A DNA stretch of 5,653 bases from an uncultured Oxalobacteraceae bacterium. GTDB taxonomy: Bacteria > Pseudomonadota > Gammaproteobacteria > Burkholderiales > Burkholderiaceae. The DNA is taken from contig CAMLFK010000309.1 of the NCBI GenBank assembly GCA_946479255.1, positions 1 to 5,653 of the forward strand, written 5' to 3'. Positions 1 to 5,653 of the stretch are shown here, in pieces. The notes beneath the pieces were generated by a model. That model was given only the letters and a program-made list of their open reading frames with translations, made no database searches and was not told the DNA's origin. The translations under genes were made by a program, and so were the position numbers. The number at the start of each line of letters is the position of its first letter. Positions within the stretch are counted from its first letter, which is position 1.

Positions 1-67
1 AGCGATCCGCGGCCGACGCCGTCAATGCTGTTGCGGCCAGCAGCAGGCTGGCGAGAAGTTTGCTCAT
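1..67 (-). CDS. Start of a secreted protein (signal peptide only, cut by window edge)
   Basis: Only the first 22 codons are visible, reading from position 67 towards 1. They encode MSKLLASLLLAATALTASAADR, a textbook Sec signal peptide: a Lys at residue 4, a Leu/Ala-rich core, and an A-S-A-A region where signal peptidase I would cut, giving a mature protein starting near Asp21. The gene is on the same strand as the GH43 gene and begins 164 nt after its stop, with no terminator seen between them, so read-through from GH43 is possible. The Shine-Dalgarno is weak: an AAGAA stretch about 4 nt before the ATG. The mature protein lies outside the window, so the function cannot be given. By context it is probably another exported protein of carbohydrate metabolism, which is inference only. 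Confidence 0.72.
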   Translation of the reverse strand, partial: MSKLLASLLLAATALTASAADR

Positions 68-231
68 GCTTGTTCTTAAACTCTACTTTGATAACGGTCC
101 AGGTCCTCGGAATCGACTCGCGGCTCGTCCGCGTCAGCCGATCCGCCGGAACAACGCAGCCCCAGGCCACGCCGGTGATGGTCGTACCGGAGATCTTCAG
201 AAACTTCATGTCGATGCCGTTTGGTCTTTGA
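68..231. other. 164-nt spacer between GH43 and the left-edge secreted gene
   Basis: No convincing terminator hairpin or sigma-70 promoter pair is visible here. On the minus strand one frame is open from the ATG at 209-207 (and further upstream inside the GH43 3' end) down to the window edge. It has a coding-like third-position GC of 37 in 47 codons, against 20 and 24 for positions one and two. It has no Shine-Dalgarno and runs out of frame into the signal-peptide gene, so it is not called as a gene. It may be a gene remnant or a chance open frame in GC-rich DNA. Confidence 0.4.
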
Positions 232-1788
232 TCATTTATCCAGGTACTTAATCCTGAACCAATCAAAATCCGCATATCCGCCCGTATGCTTGGTCGCGTA
301 ATTGAACAAGCCAAAGCGATACCCCATGAAATGCGGTATGGCGTAAGTCATCTTCAATGTGTCGCCGATAGGAAGCCACGCTTTTCCGTCCAGGCTGTAC
401 AGGAATCTGGCCTGGTCTTTCAGATCCGTAAAATCGCAATCGACCCTTAAATAGACGTGGTTTTGTGTCAGCGGAACCTGTTGCACTTCCACAGGCTTAT
501 CCGAGCCGGCATTGACCATGACGATCCATTTCTTGCCATTCTCGACCTTGACGCCAACTTGCCCGAAGTTTTTCTGAAAAGCGCTTAATCCGGCGAAATC
601 ACCTTCCTTCATGTTGGACGCATCCAGTAAAGTCGAGCCGGTGCTCGCCGGGCCGATCGTACGCTGCGTCAGGGTATTTCTCGCTTGTACAAATGAGGTA
701 TCGATCCTGGCGGTTTTCAGCCGCAGATATCCCTTTCTCTCTTGTACCGACCACAGCTTGTTATCCGGATTGTGATTCCATTGCCAAACCAGTGGCAATG
801 CTGGCTGTCCCTTCTTGCGATTGAATTCATCGGAAGCGACCAGGTTCGGAATCAAACCCGTGCCGGCGGGCAGGTCCAGCTTGTCCGGGGCCTTGCCGTT
901 TTCTCCCAGTACGGGCCAGCCGTCTTCCCACTTGACGGGAACCAGGTAGGGAATGCGGCCGACAGAGCCGTAATCGCGGAACAGATATGCGAACCAGCGC
1001 CCGTCGGGCGTGTCGATCAAGCCGCCCTGCGCAATGCCTCTGTCCTGCAGCGCGACTCTTCCTTCCCACGGGCCGTTGAGATGATCCGACCTGTGGATGA
1101 GCACAGTGCGGCCTTTGCCCTTGGGTGCGGAAATATTAAATAAATAGTATTTCCCGTTAATTTTATATAGCTGGGATCCTTCAGCGTTCAGGTCGTATTC
1201 CGGGCCACCTGGCGCGTCGGCATTTTCGATGAACACTTTCTCCGAACCTGGTTTGACACCCGTCAGGTCGTCATTCAACTCAACGATCTTGAGTTTGTGC
1301 GCATCATAAATGAGATAGGCTTTGCCATCGTCGTCAAAAAACAGGTTGCTGTCGTGGTACGCCGGTTTAAAGGAAACCCGTTGCCAGTTCCCTTTTTCGA
1401 TGTCCTTCGTTTTGAAGATATAGGTTTCACCGGTGGTCTGCGCAAACGTGGTGAGGTAATACATGCCCTTATGGAAGCGCATACTGCTGGCCCACGTACC
1501 CTTGCCGTAGGTGTTCTGACCATCCGTCAGATTCAGCTCCGGCATATCGGCCAGCGTGTCATAGGCGTAATTGATCAGTTTCCAATTAACCAGATCCGTG
1601 GACTTCATGACAGGCACACCCGGATTCATGTGCATGGTCGTGCTGCTCATGTAGTAATTTTTACCGACCCTGATCATCGCCATGTCAGGCACATCGGCGA
1701 AAATCAATGGATTCTGAGCTTGCGCGAAAGCGGCGGCGGCCACCGGGATAACCAGGAGGGCGAAAATGCGCTGGAGTGATTTTTTCAT
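232..1788 (-). CDS. Secreted GH43 glycosidase (subfamily-12-like) with C-terminal beta-sandwich domain
   Basis: This is a 518-residue exported glycoside hydrolase of family 43, an inverting enzyme expected to release arabinose or xylose side groups from plant polysaccharides. Residues 1-24 form a signal peptide (Lys2-Lys3, hydrophobic core, A-Q-A end). The five-bladed beta-propeller spans about 26-315. The likely catalytic base is Asp35 in A-D-V-P-D; the pKa-modulating Asp146 sits in Y-H-D-S-N-L-F-F-D-D-D-G; the general acid is Glu203 in A-E-G-S-Q-L-Y. The run S-S-T-T-M-H-M-N-P-G-V-P at 48-59 is, to my knowledge, typical of subfamily 12. Residues about 316-515, from S-D-E-F-N to D-F-D-W-F, match the concanavalin-like C-terminal module (GH43_C2). 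All three catalytic acids are present and the length is normal, so it should be active. Subfamily 12 contains arabinofuranosidases and xylosidases; next to a xyloglucanase, arabinofuranosidase is my preference, but substrate is not provable here. The start has no Shine-Dalgarno (TCTTCCTTATTCG precedes ATG), and GC is clearly lower than in GH74. Confidence 0.93.
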   Translation of the reverse strand: MKKSLQRIFALLVIPVAAAAFAQAQNPLIFADVPDMAMIRVGKNYYMSSTTMHMNPGVPVMKSTDLVNWKLINYAYDTLADMPELNLTDGQNTYGKGTWASSMRFHKGMYYLTTFAQTTGETYIFKTKDIEKGNWQRVSFKPAYHDSNLFFDDDGKAYLIYDAHKLKIVELNDDLTGVKPGSEKVFIENADAPGGPEYDLNAEGSQLYKINGKYYLFNISAPKGKGRTVLIHRSDHLNGPWEGRVALQDRGIAQGGLIDTPDGRWFAYLFRDYGSVGRIPYLVPVKWEDGWPVLGENGKAPDKLDLPAGTGLIPNLVASDEFNRKKGQPALPLVWQWNHNPDNKLWSVQERKGYLRLKTARIDTSFVQARNTLTQRTIGPASTGSTLLDASNMKEGDFAGLSAFQKNFGQVGVKVENGKKWIVMVNAGSDKPVEVQQVPLTQNHVYLRVDCDFTDLKDQARFLYSLDGKAWLPIGDTLKMTYAIPHFMGYRFGLFNYATKHTGGYADFDWFRIKYLDK

Positions 1789-1814
1789 CGAATAAGGAAG
1801 ATTAAAAATGGAAG

Positions 1815-1834
1815 TGCCCCGATTGCTCGGGGCA
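1815..1834 (-). terminator. Second hairpin (8-bp stem, GNRA loop) ahead of GH43; possible bidirectional terminator
   Basis: Perfect 8-bp inverted repeat TGCCCCGA / TCGGGGCA around a 4-nt loop. In minus-strand RNA the loop reads GCAA, a stable GNRA tetraloop, and a T5 run (1808-1804) follows after six bases. In the plus direction the stem is followed closely by TGTGTTTT. It could be a bidirectional terminator, a second back-up terminator after the PEP-CTERM gene, or a structured 5' leader of GH43, whose ATG is only 26 nt downstream. Confidence 0.6.
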
Positions 1835-1849
1835 TGTGTTTTCCCATTG

Positions 1850-1900
1850 AAAAAGCCGTCGACCCGGCGCAGGCGGGAAGGCCCGCGCCGGGTCGACGGC
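1850..1900 (-). terminator. Strong Rho-independent terminator after the PEP-CTERM gene
   Basis: A perfect 16-bp inverted repeat pairs 1855-1870 (GCCGTCGACCCGGCGC) with 1885-1900, separated by a 14-nt loop. On the minus strand the stem is followed directly by TTTTT (1854-1850). The stem begins 9 nt after the stop codon of the PEP-CTERM gene. This is a classic intrinsic terminator and marks the probable 3' end of the GH74/PEP-CTERM transcript. Confidence 0.93.
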
Positions 1901-1909
1901 GGCGACGCG

Positions 1910-2506
1910 TCAGGCGCGGCGATTTACGCGCCGGCCCAGGCGCATTGCGAGCAGGCCGAGCCCCAGCAACAGCGGCGTCGCCGGTACCGGCACCGCGGTA
2001 GCGGTTTCGGTGGCGCTGAAGTCGTCCATCACGAACCAGCCTGCTTCGTTGGTGATGCTCAGCCGGGCCACATTGCTGAAGCCGGCGCCCACCCACAAGT
2101 AGTTATCGCCGATGGCGACGTTGCCGGTGCTGCCAATCAGCTGGTTCAAGGCATCGTAAGCGCTGATGTTGATCCAGTCGGCCTTGTCGCTCGTCCCGGC
2201 GGGCGTGGCGAACCAGGCACCGGCAAAATTGAAGCCGGTGGCGCTGCTGATGCTCCCTTCTTCGCCGCCGAAGCCGTTGACGGCGTAATTGGCGCCGGAA
2301 CGGGCAGCGTTGGCGTAGCCGCCGATGCTGTTGTCGCCGGCGAACCAGCTATCATCCCAGGAAAGGCCGGCGTAAGGACCGGCGTCGGCCAGGCTGGAGA
2401 AATCGCCGGCGGTGTTCACATCGTCGAAACCGATCACCGCGGCGTGGGCAGCGCCCGCCAGCATCAGGCTGGCGCTGGCGATCAATGCACAGAGTACTTT
2501 TTTCAT
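1910..2506 (-). CDS. Small secreted protein with PEP-CTERM-type sorting signal
   Basis: This 198-residue protein has features at both ends and no recognised enzymatic motif. Residues 1-22 are a signal peptide (M-K-K start, A-H-A cleavage site). The C-terminus carries a tripartite sorting tail: V-P-V-P-A-T at 172-177, a hydrophobic segment P-L-L-L-G-L-G-L-L-A-M at 178-188, and a basic end R-L-G-R-R-V-N-R-R-A. This is a variant of the PEP-CTERM signal (V-P-E-P or V-P-L-P in other members) recognised by an exosortase-type transpeptidase, usually linked to exopolysaccharide export. The middle (23-165) is rich in Gly, Ala, Asn and aromatic residues, ends in F-V-M-D-D-F-S-A-T, and looks like a beta-sandwich of the kind common in PEP-CTERM proteins. 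It starts 30 nt after the GH74 stop with a good Shine-Dalgarno (AAGAAGG, 7-nt spacing) and ends at a strong terminator, so it is probably the last gene of a GH74 operon. A role in binding polysaccharide or holding enzymes at the surface is inference. Confidence 0.88.
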   Translation of the reverse strand: MKKVLCALIASASLMLAGAAHAAVIGFDDVNTAGDFSSLADAGPYAGLSWDDSWFAGDNSIGGYANAARSGANYAVNGFGGEEGSISSATGFNFAGAWFATPAGTSDKADWINISAYDALNQLIGSTGNVAIGDNYLWVGAGFSNVARLSITNEAGWFVMDDFSATETATAVPVPATPLLLGLGLLAMRLGRRVNRRA

Positions 2507-2513
2507 GGTATTA

Positions 2514-2520
2514 CCTTCTT
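2514..2520 (-). promoter_or_regulatory. Ribosome binding site of the PEP-CTERM gene
   Basis: AAGAAGG on the minus strand, 7 nt before the ATG at 2506, lies inside the 30-nt gap after the GH74 stop. The gap is too short to hold an ordinary promoter as well, which supports co-transcription with GH74. Confidence 0.75.
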
Positions 2521-2536
2521 CTTGGGTAGAGTCAGC

Positions 2537-5044
2537 TTATTTGCAGATGTCGCCGGTCACAGTCGGTACCGGACCAGGAAGCGGCGTACCCTGATGGAAC
2601 CAGATGCCGAACCCTTGCGTTTGGCCCGGCGCGATCTCGTAGTTCCACGCTTCGCTGTTGGTGCCCGTGTAGTTCGGCGCGGTGCCCGTCACTTTCCCGT
2701 TAAAACCGCCGTCAACAACCGTGTCGTCGGCATAGGTCCAGTTCACTGTCCAGCCGCTGATGGTTGAGCTGCTGGTGTTGGTGATGCGGATCTCCGCGAC
2801 GGCGCCGTAGTCCCAGGTATTGGTCACGACGTACTTGCACTCGGCCGGCTTGGGTGGCGCTACATAGACCTGCGGCGTGACCACGACGTCGCCGGCGGGG
2901 TCGATCTTGCCGTAGGCGATGCCGCGGCCGTTGGTGCTCATGTAGACCGTGCCGTAGGTGTTCATGTCCCCGGTTACAAAGCGGCCGATGAAGCCGCCAT
3001 ACTGATGGGCATCGTCGTTGACGCGAACCCAGCTGGCGCCCTGGTCGGTCGAGCGCATCAGGCCGCGCGCGCTCCCCACCGCGCCCCACATGTACAGGGT
3101 CGGATGGCTGGCGTCGGGCGCCGCCTTGCCCAGGCCTACGCCGTCGCAGGAGGCGACCTGGCCCACCTTGGTGAAGGTGGCACCCGAATCGGTCGAGTGG
3201 GCCAGCCCCTTTGTGCCCAGGCACATCCACAGGTCGCCCTCGAGGCCGGCGGTGGCGCGCACGAACGTCGAGCCGCCGCCGCTCAGCTGGGCGCCGGGGG
3301 TGAACGACACGCCGCCATCGGTACTCACCATCAGTTTGCCGCTGGTCCTTTCGTAGACGTAGAACTTGGCAGGGTTGACAGCGTCGGCGACCGGGCGCGC
3401 ATTGGTCACCGACAGGCCGGTGACGGCGGTCCAGCTGGCGCCGGAATCGGTCGAGCGGTAGGTGGTGCTCGAATTGTCCGGGTTATGCAGCAGGACGGCG
3501 CCGTCGCTTGATAAGGCCAGATTGCCTCCCCAGCCCATCTTGGTCGGTGCTTTTTCCCAGCTCGCACCCTGGTTGGTCGAGGTGTAGAGATCGTTGCCCA
3601 CCCGCGCCAGCACGTGCGTGGCCTGGGGAGCCACCGCCATGCCGGTGGTCGTTCCCATCGCCGGCGAGTGGCGTGGGCCGTACTGGGATGGATCGGTATG
3701 GAGGAAACCATCGTAGTCGCCGATAATCGACATCAGCGGGCCGTTCGGGATGCTTTCGGCCTGGTAGGAACCGGTCTCTTCCATGCCGTGTACATCGAAC
3801 TTCCAGACGCTATTGGGCGCGTCGACGTTGCTGCTCTTGTACACGCCGTTACCCGACACGACCCACGCGCTCTTCGCGTCGAAGGGGTCGAACTCGATCG
3901 AGCCGGCCCAGTGGATCATCGAATCGCGTACCCAGTCGACGCCATTGGCGTCGATCTTGATGCCGCCGCCTTCCATCAAGTCGGTCCAGGTGCGGCCTGC
4001 ATCGAGCGAAGTGTAGAAGCGGTCGCCAAACCTGTTGCCAGACTCCGTGGACTGGGTCCACCAGGTGTTCATGCTGGAGGCGATCAGGCGCTTCGGATTG
4101 AGCGGGTCGATACTGATGCCGCCGAAGGGGTGGGTCCGGCCGGCCGGGGTCACATTGGTCCAGGCGCCGCCGACGGTGTTGTATTCCCAGAGCGCGCCGG
4201 TGGTCATCGGCTCGCTTTCCGATTGCCAATGCGGCCCGGCGCCGTTGGCGTAGGTCAGGTACAGGCGGCCCTTGTTGGTGAGCGCCGCGCGCTGCGGCAT
4301 CAGGCCCGCCGGCGCGCCGGCGACCGGGGCGAAGGTGAGGCCGCCATCGCGGCTCATGTACAGGTTCGGACCCACCGAGCCGTAACGCGACACGCCGACG
4401 AAGATGCGTTTGGCCGTCCCTTGCTTGACACTGGTGGGATCGAGCAGCACGAAGCTGATGCCCACGCCGTTGGGCGTGTTGTCGACGTTGAGGCTGTCGA
4501 CACGGCTCCAGGTCGCGCCCGAATCGACGCTCTTGAACAAGCCATTGTGGCGGGTGCCCACGAACAGTATATTGCTCGAACCCGGGTCAACCTGCAGGCG
4601 CTCGCCGTTCGAGCGGCCCATGCCGTTGCCGTGCGTCTTGAACTGGGCCGTCACGTCGGTGACGGTGAAGGTCTTGCCGTAGTCGGTAGAACGCAGGATC
4701 GCGGTCTTGCCGCCGCTGGAGTAGTCGGTACCCGCCAGCATGTACAGATTGGCCGCGTTACGCGGGTCGACCGCCAGCGAGTCCACGCCCATCAGGCCGG
4801 TGTCGGCCTCGGAGACCCAGTCGTTCAGTCCTACCCAGCGCGCGTTCTGGCTATCGTAGCGGTAAGCGCCGCCGACGTCGGTGCGGGCGTACACCACGCC
4901 GCGCTCGGTCTTGCTGGGGATGACGCCGGTGACGAAGCCGCCGCCGCCCATGGCGACGGTATCCCATTTGTAATTTTCAGCCGCGGCCCCCTGGGTCATC
5001 AGCAAACCTGCCGCCAGCGCCAGTACTATTTTCTTTACATGCAT
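2537..5044 (-). CDS. Secreted GH74 xyloglucanase with C-terminal CBM2
   Basis: This 835-residue exported enzyme should hydrolyse the beta-1,4-glucan backbone of xyloglucan (inverting, family GH74). Residues 1-22 are a signal peptide ending Q-G-A-A-A before E-N-Y-K-W. Residues about 23-715 form the two seven-bladed propellers, with nine Asp-box motifs (S-x-D/N-x-G-x-T/S-W/F) at 119, 172, 231, 346, 489, 531, 574, 617 and 665. By family position the catalytic pair is Asp56 in A-R-T-D-V-G-G-A-Y-R and Asp443 in I-G-D-Y-D-G-F. A tandem Trp pair, 328-329, sits where processive GH74 enzymes carry positive-subsite tryptophans. A short Pro/Val linker (about 715-734) leads to a CBM2 at 735-835, bracketed by Cys736 and Cys834, with Trp744, Trp765, Trp769, Trp800 and Trp815. 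The frame is open 53 codons further upstream to 5203, but the ATG at 5044 is chosen because it gives a clean signal peptide and follows GAGGAG at 6-nt spacing. GH74 also includes oligoxyloglucan-specific exo enzymes; whether an exo-loop is present cannot be judged without alignment. Confidence 0.95.
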   Translation of the reverse strand: MHVKKIVLALAAGLLMTQGAAAENYKWDTVAMGGGGFVTGVIPSKTERGVVYARTDVGGAYRYDSQNARWVGLNDWVSEADTGLMGVDSLAVDPRNAANLYMLAGTDYSSGGKTAILRSTDYGKTFTVTDVTAQFKTHGNGMGRSNGERLQVDPGSSNILFVGTRHNGLFKSVDSGATWSRVDSLNVDNTPNGVGISFVLLDPTSVKQGTAKRIFVGVSRYGSVGPNLYMSRDGGLTFAPVAGAPAGLMPQRAALTNKGRLYLTYANGAGPHWQSESEPMTTGALWEYNTVGGAWTNVTPAGRTHPFGGISIDPLNPKRLIASSMNTWWTQSTESGNRFGDRFYTSLDAGRTWTDLMEGGGIKIDANGVDWVRDSMIHWAGSIEFDPFDAKSAWVVSGNGVYKSSNVDAPNSVWKFDVHGMEETGSYQAESIPNGPLMSIIGDYDGFLHTDPSQYGPRHSPAMGTTTGMAVAPQATHVLARVGNDLYTSTNQGASWEKAPTKMGWGGNLALSSDGAVLLHNPDNSSTTYRSTDSGASWTAVTGLSVTNARPVADAVNPAKFYVYERTSGKLMVSTDGGVSFTPGAQLSGGGSTFVRATAGLEGDLWMCLGTKGLAHSTDSGATFTKVGQVASCDGVGLGKAAPDASHPTLYMWGAVGSARGLMRSTDQGASWVRVNDDAHQYGGFIGRFVTGDMNTYGTVYMSTNGRGIAYGKIDPAGDVVVTPQVYVAPPKPAECKYVVTNTWDYGAVAEIRITNTSSSTISGWTVNWTYADDTVVDGGFNGKVTGTAPNYTGTNSEAWNYEIAPGQTQGFGIWFHQGTPLPGPVPTVTGDICK

Positions 5045-5270
5045 AACCGTCTCCTCAAGTTTTAAAATTTTTTGGTCTTGCCAACAACGCCATTCCGCGC
5101 TCCGAGAAACGCTCGCCAGTTGACATCGTTTTCCTTGGCAAATTGATTGTGCATTCATGCCAGGTTCTTGGAAATTGCGAAACTCACCAATTCTCAAAGT
5201 CAAATTGATGAAGATCTCCCACGAAAGTTTTACTGAGCGTAGGCCGGGCCGTCCAGCGGCGGCGCGGTCT
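5045..5270 (-). promoter_or_regulatory. Intergenic region upstream of GH74, probable promoter region
   Basis: This 226-nt spacer is visibly more AT-rich than the flanking genes and is the natural place for the promoter of the GH74/PEP-CTERM unit. A TTGACT (5203-5198) resembles a -35 box but has no good -10 at 16-18 nt, so no promoter is called. An A/T tract, AAAAAATTTTAAAA, lies just upstream of the Shine-Dalgarno. Small symmetric elements are present: TTGCCAA at 5078-5084 is inverted as TTGGCAA at 5135-5141, and GCATTCATGC at 5151-5160 is a near palindrome. Any of these could be a regulator site, but none matches an operator I can name. No clear terminator follows the upstream PDZ gene, so read-through into GH74 is possible. 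Confidence 0.4.
5051..5056 (-). promoter_or_regulatory. Ribosome binding site that fixes the GH74 start
   Basis: On the minus strand GAGGAG lies 6 nt before the ATG at 5044 (GAGGAG-ACGGTT-ATG). It is the best Shine-Dalgarno in the window. It supports this internal Met over the upstream in-frame ATG at 5203, whose product would bury the signal peptide behind about 53 polar residues. Confidence 0.85.
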
Positions 5271-5653
5271 TCATTGCACCTGGAGCGTGACCGCTTTTCT
5301 CTTCTGATCTCGCACCACGATCAGATCGACATAAGCTTGAAAGCGCCTGGCCTGCAGCGCCGAGACAAGGGCGGCGGCCGTCGGCACCACCTGTGCAGGG
5401 GCCCCGGGATCATTGCCCAGCCCGATGACGACATCGCGCGGCCGCAGTCCCGCCTTGTCGCCGAAGCTGGCCGCTTCAACGGACAGTACCAGCACGCCTT
5501 CCTTCGCCAGCAGGCCGGCTGCCGATTGCTCGCCCAGTGTTTCGATCGACTTGATCGTCAGGCCGAGGAAGGTGCGCGGCTTCTCTTGCATGCCTGCCGC
5601 CGGCTGCTCCGGCTCGGGAAACCCGGGCTGTTTCGCCAGGGCCTTGAGCCGCG
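5271..5653 (-). CDS. C-terminal part of a protein ending in a PDZ-like domain (cut by window edge)
   Basis: The last 126 codons are visible, and the frame is open to the window edge with no stop. The ATG at 5591 is therefore probably internal and not the true start. The visible N-terminal piece (R-L-K-A-L-A-K-Q-P-G-F-P-E-P-E-Q-P) is a Lys/Pro-rich linker. The rest looks like a PDZ domain: F-L-G-L as the ligand-binding loop, then G-V-L-V-L-S-V-E-A-A-S-F-G-D-K-A-G-L-R-P-R-D-V-V-I-G-L, close to the usual pattern in which A-G-L-x-x-G-D leads into the following strand. Here Arg replaces the usual Gly before Asp. PDZ domains bind peptide tails or modulate an attached catalytic domain. The catalytic part lies outside the window. 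The sequence is unlike the C-terminus of a DegP/HtrA protease that I would recognise, and the neighbours suggest a carbohydrate-active enzyme, but that is inference. Confidence 0.75.
   Translation of the reverse strand, partial: RLKALAKQPGFPEPEQPAAGMQEKPRTFLGLTIKSIETLGEQSAAGLLAKEGVLVLSVEAASFGDKAGLRPRDVVIGLGNDPGAPAQVVPTAAALVSALQARRFQAYVDLIVVRDQKRKAVTLQVQ

Noticed and set aside
25..251. Two short plus-strand open frames at 25-231 and 60-251
   Set aside because: They have no ribosome binding site and run antisense to the signal-peptide start and the coding-like frame on the minus strand; they look like shadows.
119..494. Asp-box repeats in GH74 as a DNA repeat array
   Set aside because: The coordinates are residue numbers of the protein. 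The repetition is at the protein level (propeller blades), with no near-identical DNA repeats or regular spacing.
1808..2767. A 319-codon open frame on the plus strand across the PEP-CTERM gene
   Set aside because: It spans two genes, the intergenic gap and the terminator, has no recognisable domain or signal, and mirrors GC-rich codons of the opposite strand.
3614..5065. A 483-codon open frame on the plus strand
   Set aside because: It is the antisense shadow of the GH74 gene in GC-rich DNA. Its translation is low-complexity Ala/Gly/Arg/Val/His with no domain, whereas the opposite strand encodes a complete, motif-rich enzyme.
5045..5203. N-terminal extension of GH74 to the ATG at 5203
   Set aside because: The 53 extra residues are polar, Cys- and Arg-containing and unlike any GH74. 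They would bury the signal peptide, and the strong Shine-Dalgarno sits at the downstream ATG (5044).
5175..5203. Sigma-70 promoter from TTGACT at 5203-5198
   Set aside because: At 17-nt spacing the -10 position reads TCGCAA, only two of six matches to the consensus; 16 and 18 nt are no better.
5271..5591. A complete 106-residue PDZ protein starting at 5591
   Set aside because: The frame is open upstream to the window edge with a plausible linker, the ATG has no good Shine-Dalgarno, and there is no signal peptide, so an internal Met of a longer protein is more likely.

Overview
The window is a stretch of a polysaccharide-degradation locus from a GC-rich Gram-negative bacterium. All five supported genes lie on the minus strand, so they are read from high to low coordinates. 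A PEP-CTERM-type sorting tail of the V-P-x-P-A-T kind, several Sec signal peptides and high GC suggest a betaproteobacterium of the Oxalobacteraceae (Massilia/Duganella/Telluria type). That placement is an inference from protein style, not a marker-gene assignment.

In transcription order: (1) 5653-5271 is the C-terminal end of a larger protein whose last ~105 residues form a PDZ-like domain. (2) A 226-nt AT-richer spacer follows, with a strong Shine-Dalgarno just before the next gene. (3) 5044-2537 encodes a secreted GH74 xyloglucanase with a C-terminal CBM2. (4) Only 30 nt later, 2506-1910 encodes a small secreted protein with a PEP-CTERM-like sorting signal. (5) A very strong intrinsic terminator (16-bp perfect stem plus T run) and a second GNRA-loop hairpin occupy the 121-nt gap. 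(6) 1788-232 encodes a secreted GH43 enzyme (subfamily-12-like, with a C-terminal beta-sandwich), probably an alpha-L-arabinofuranosidase or beta-xylosidase. (7) After a 164-nt spacer, 67-1 holds the start of another secreted protein, of which only the signal peptide is visible.

Functionally, GH74 would cut the xyloglucan backbone at or outside the cell envelope, with the CBM2 holding it on cellulose-rich wall material. The GH43 enzyme would remove arabinose or xylose decorations from the fragments. The PEP-CTERM protein, apparently co-transcribed with GH74, could be a surface-anchored or matrix-associated partner; it has no recognised enzymatic motif. The GH43 gene differs from its neighbours in lower GC, lack of a Shine-Dalgarno and separation by terminators, so it may be a separately acquired and separately regulated module.

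No RNA genes, insertion sequences, CRISPR arrays or origins were seen. The best candidates for something undescribed are the GH74/PEP-CTERM pair, the tandem hairpins before GH43, the PDZ-tailed upstream protein, and a coding-like open frame in the spacer at 68-231.
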